Origin: Flavobacteriales bacterium
Lineage (GTDB): Bacteria > Bacteroidota > Bacteroidia > Flavobacteriales > Parvicellaceae
Direction of reading: 5' to 3'
Length of the DNA stretch: 8,876 nucleotides
Assembly (NCBI GenBank): GCA_014239715.1
Contig: JAAZYJ010000222.1
Coordinates: forward strand, 1-8,876
This document shows, piece after piece, positions 6,971 to 8,876 of the stretch. The number at the start of each line of letters is the position of its first letter. The first letter of the stretch is position 1. Under the pieces are notes generated by a model. It had not been told where the DNA came from. It made no database searches and saw nothing but the letters and a program-made list of their open reading frames with translations. Made by a program: the position numbers and the translations under genes.

Positions 6971-7112
6971 ACTGTAATTTAATGCTCGGTCTTTAGGATT
7001 CTATTCTTAATCTGCTGTTCCAAGGTTACAAACCACATCATATCTGAGTTTATTAATCAACCGAAGCGAAAAGTCAGTTCAAGTACTGAAAAGGGCAATG
7101 TTGTTGGTGTTT

Positions 7113-7126
7113 CAAATAATTATTTG
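7113..7126. promoter_or_regulatory. Perfect 14-bp palindrome, candidate operator upstream of paralogue 2
   Basis: CAAATAATTATTTG reads identically on both strands. It lies 24 bp upstream of the -33 box of paralogue 2, a position suited to an activator or repressor dimer. It has no adjacent T-run that would make it a terminator, and it is 142 bases after the previous stop codon. The binding protein is unknown; the neighbouring AraC-type regulator is one candidate, although AraC proteins more often use direct repeats. Confidence 0.35.
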
Positions 7127-7150
7127 GGAGGTATGGATCAGCCCTTCTAG

Positions 7151-7182
7151 TTTGATTTTCAGAGATATTTGGCGTAAATTTA
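7151..7182 (+). promoter_or_regulatory. Promoter of the second T9SS-type secreted protein gene
   Basis: TTTG at 7151-7154 is a perfect -33 element, followed after 20 bp by TAAATTTA (7175-7182), matching five of six fixed bases of the -7 consensus TAnnTTTG. Spacing is that expected for Bacteroidota primary sigma promoters. The -7 box lies within the perfect 10-bp palindrome GTAAATTTAC (7174-7183). Transcription would start near 7189, about 34 bases before the ATG. Confidence 0.5.
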
Positions 7183-7222
7183 CACTGCTAACAAGTTGTA
7201 CAAAACTACCTTAAGAATCGTT

Positions 7223-8876
7223 ATGCCAAGGATTTTTGCCTGTTTCCTGGTTCTAGTGTTTGCATTGTTCTGGTCGGTTTCGATTTCTCAAACTATTCAA
7301 TTGGGATCAGGAACAGGCGAGCAGTGGGAGTATTCTTCGGGTCCTGTTAATATTTATTATAGAAGAACGGTATGTCAATTTGTATATACAGCAGCAGAAC
7401 TTTCGGCAGAAGGCGCTTCTACTGTCAGCCCGATAACCGAGCTGGGTTTTTATATTGGCCAGGCACCTATTTATAGTATTCCGAATTATACAATAAAGAT
7501 AAAACACACCTCAGCAACAGATGTTTCAGCAGCTTTGGGCACGACGGGCTGGACAACTGTCAAGAATGGGTTTACGTATACTCCTGTTGCAGGTGATTGG
7601 GACATGATAACCCTGGATGATCAAACATTTGTCTGGGATGGTACAAGTAGTATTGGTGTTGAGATCTGCTGGGATCAAGTGGTACCTAATTGGAATCCGT
7701 CAGGAAAGGTTAGAATATATTCAACCACAAATGGATACCGCTATAGATGGACTGACGCTGCTGGTAGCTCTTGTGGTGCTGTTCCGACAGCTACGAGTTT
7801 AAATAAACCACAAGCCAGAATTGTTTTCGTGCCCGGCACTACCACAACCTGGACAGGCGCTGTTAGCACAGATTGGTTCGATCAGAACAACTGGACGGCC
7901 GGAATTCCAACTCAGATAATGAATGCTGTAATTCCATTTGGTCCCATGAACCAGCCTAGTATTACAGGCTCATCTGCCACAGCAAACAGCCTAACAGTAG
8001 ACGCAAACGCTTCTTTAATGATACCGAGTGGAGACACTTTAAATATTTATGGTGATTGGACGATGAACGGAACTTTTACCGGAGCTAGGTCTACAGTGAT
8101 TTTCAGAGGCACTGGAATGGCAATGAATCTAATGCAGGGAGTGTCGAACCAACAATTAAACAACCTCGAAATACGCTCTGATGCCGGCTTGGTGCTTGTT
8201 TCTGGCACATACGAGATTCAGGGAAGCCTGAGGTTAAAGGGTGGTATATTTGTCCCCAACAATCGAGTAACATTGATTTCCAATGTCCTTGGAACAGGTG
8301 GAATGACTGGAGTTAGGCCGTTGTGTAAATATCAACTGGTCATGACAGATAGTTATGGAGACGGTTGGGATGGAGGTTCAGTAACTGTTCGTATTGATGG
8401 TGAGGTCTATGGTGTTTTTAACGCTGAGGGCACAGGTACGACCGTTATTGTAAATATACCGTCGGGATCCGACTATGAATTAACCTATACATCCGGTCTG
8501 TTTGAAAATGAAAATTCATATGTTTTTAATGATCCTTCGGGCATTCCCGAGTATACGTCCGGAACCCCACCACCAACAGGATCAGTACATTCAGGTACTT
8601 CTTCGTGCACATTCATCAACCCTTTCTTTGGTCAAATATCAATTCAGCGCTATCTAGCACTTGGTAACATTGGGTGGAGAGAGATGTCTACCGGAGTGCA
8701 GAATAGAACTTTGCAAGACTGGCAAAATGCTGGCATCACAATGTCAGGTTTTACAGGCTCCGATTATCCTGGATTCGGATGGGCGAGTGTTCTCACATAT
8801 AATGAAAATAACGCAAACGGAGACAAAAATAACGGCTGGGTTGCGGCAACAAATATTACCAACACTATAGATTTCA
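7223..8876 (+). CDS. Large secreted multidomain protein, paralogue 2 (3' end beyond window)
   Basis: An open frame of 551 codons from ATG 7223 to the window edge with no stop; the C-terminus is missing. It is a tandem paralogue of the preceding gene and aligns with almost no gaps. It has a signal peptide (MPRIFACF, hydrophobic core, likely cut after SIS22, mature start QTIQLG like QTIQIG in paralogue 1); the beta-sandwich with Cys51, Cys149, Cys184 at equivalent places; the WTGAVSTDWFDQNNW region (210-224); the domain bracketed by Cys368 and Cys462 with a canonical DSYGDGWDGG (376-385); and GNIGWRE plus YNENNANGDKNNGWV (526-540). Hand alignment gives 65 of 86 identities in the last region and 47 of 92 in the strand-rich region. 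By homology the missing part should carry WNLIGNPY-like blocks and a T9SS sorting domain. It has its own predicted promoter. No catalytic motif is visible. Confidence 0.94.
   Translation, partial: MPRIFACFLVLVFALFWSVSISQTIQLGSGTGEQWEYSSGPVNIYYRRTVCQFVYTAAELSAEGASTVSPITELGFYIGQAPIYSIPNYTIKIKHTSATDVSAALGTTGWTTVKNGFTYTPVAGDWDMITLDDQTFVWDGTSSIGVEICWDQVVPNWNPSGKVRIYSTTNGYRYRWTDAAGSSCGAVPTATSLNKPQARIVFVPGTTTTWTGAVSTDWFDQNNWTAGIPTQIMNAVIPFGPMNQPSITGSSATANSLTVDANASLMIPSGDTLNIYGDWTMNGTFTGARSTVIFRGTGMAMNLMQGVSNQQLNNLEIRSDAGLVLVSGTYEIQGSLRLKGGIFVPNNRVTLISNVLGTGGMTGVRPLCKYQLVMTDSYGDGWDGGSVTVRIDGEVYGVFNAEGTGTTVIVNIPSGSDYELTYTSGLFENENSYVFNDPSGIPEYTSGTPPPTGSVHSGTSSCTFINPFFGQISIQRYLALGNIGWREMSTGVQNRTLQDWQNAGITMSGFTGSDYPGFGWASVLTYNENNANGDKNNGWVAATNITNTIDF

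Noticed and set aside
6969..6992. Hairpin AGACTG/CGGTCT around the stop codon of paralogue 1
   Set aside because: The stem contains a wobble, the loop is 12 bases and no T-run follows (TTTAGG), so it is not convincing as an intrinsic terminator.
7307..7507. 66-codon minus-strand frame near the start of paralogue 2
   Set aside because: It opposes the well-supported secreted-protein frame and has no family resemblance.
8661..8870. Open frame of 69 codons on + strand, similar to another at 5529-5801
   Set aside because: Both lie in the same alternative frame of the homologous region of the two paralogous secreted-protein genes. Their resemblance is a by-product of the real frame's homology.
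4127..8876. Paralogue pair as a toxin, polymorphic effector or defence system
   Set aside because: No nuclease, protease, deaminase or other catalytic motif, no immunity-like small gene between them, and the architecture fits ordinary T9SS surface proteins.

Overview
The window comes from a Bacteroidota bacterium, probably an environmental Flavobacteriales or Cytophagales relative. The evidence is a type IX secretion (T9SS) type A sorting domain at the C-terminus of the 947-residue protein, promoter-like sequences of the Bacteroidota form (TTTG, about 20 bp, TAnnTTTG), start regions without clear Shine-Dalgarno sites, moderate-to-low GC, and several protein families that I associate mainly with this phylum. 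No RNA gene, CRISPR array, insertion sequence or phage gene is visible.

Left part (1-2760): a 495-residue all-helical cytoplasmic protein of unknown function (43-1530, +) converges on a small divergent cold-shock-domain protein (1586-1801, -). The latter is transcribed divergently from an exported, probably outer-membrane beta-barrel protein (1861-2682, +), whose promoter -7 box sits so close to the ATG that the mRNA may be leaderless. A weak hairpin with a T-run follows that gene.

Right part (2760-8876): a membrane-embedded AraC-type regulator (seven predicted membrane helices plus a C-terminal AraC double helix-turn-helix; 2851-3897) is followed on the same strand by two large tandem paralogous secreted proteins. 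The first (4127-6970) is complete: signal peptide, N-terminal beta-sandwich, a strand-rich Trp-rich region, a small disulfide-bracketed domain of the DSYGDGW kind, a conserved IGWR/NENNANGDKNNGW region, and the T9SS sorting tail. The second (7223-8876) has the same domain order but runs off the window end after 551 codons. Each paralogue has its own predicted promoter and short perfect palindromes nearby, so they look independently controlled and not strictly co-transcribed.

Taken together, the right part looks like a surface or secreted adhesin-like module with a possible dedicated membrane regulator; the regulatory link is inference from adjacency only. Most of the window is ordinary Bacteroidota chromosome. 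The least ordinary elements are the tandem T9SS cargo pair with uneven conservation, the palindromes at their promoters, and the 7-helix AraC regulator beside them.
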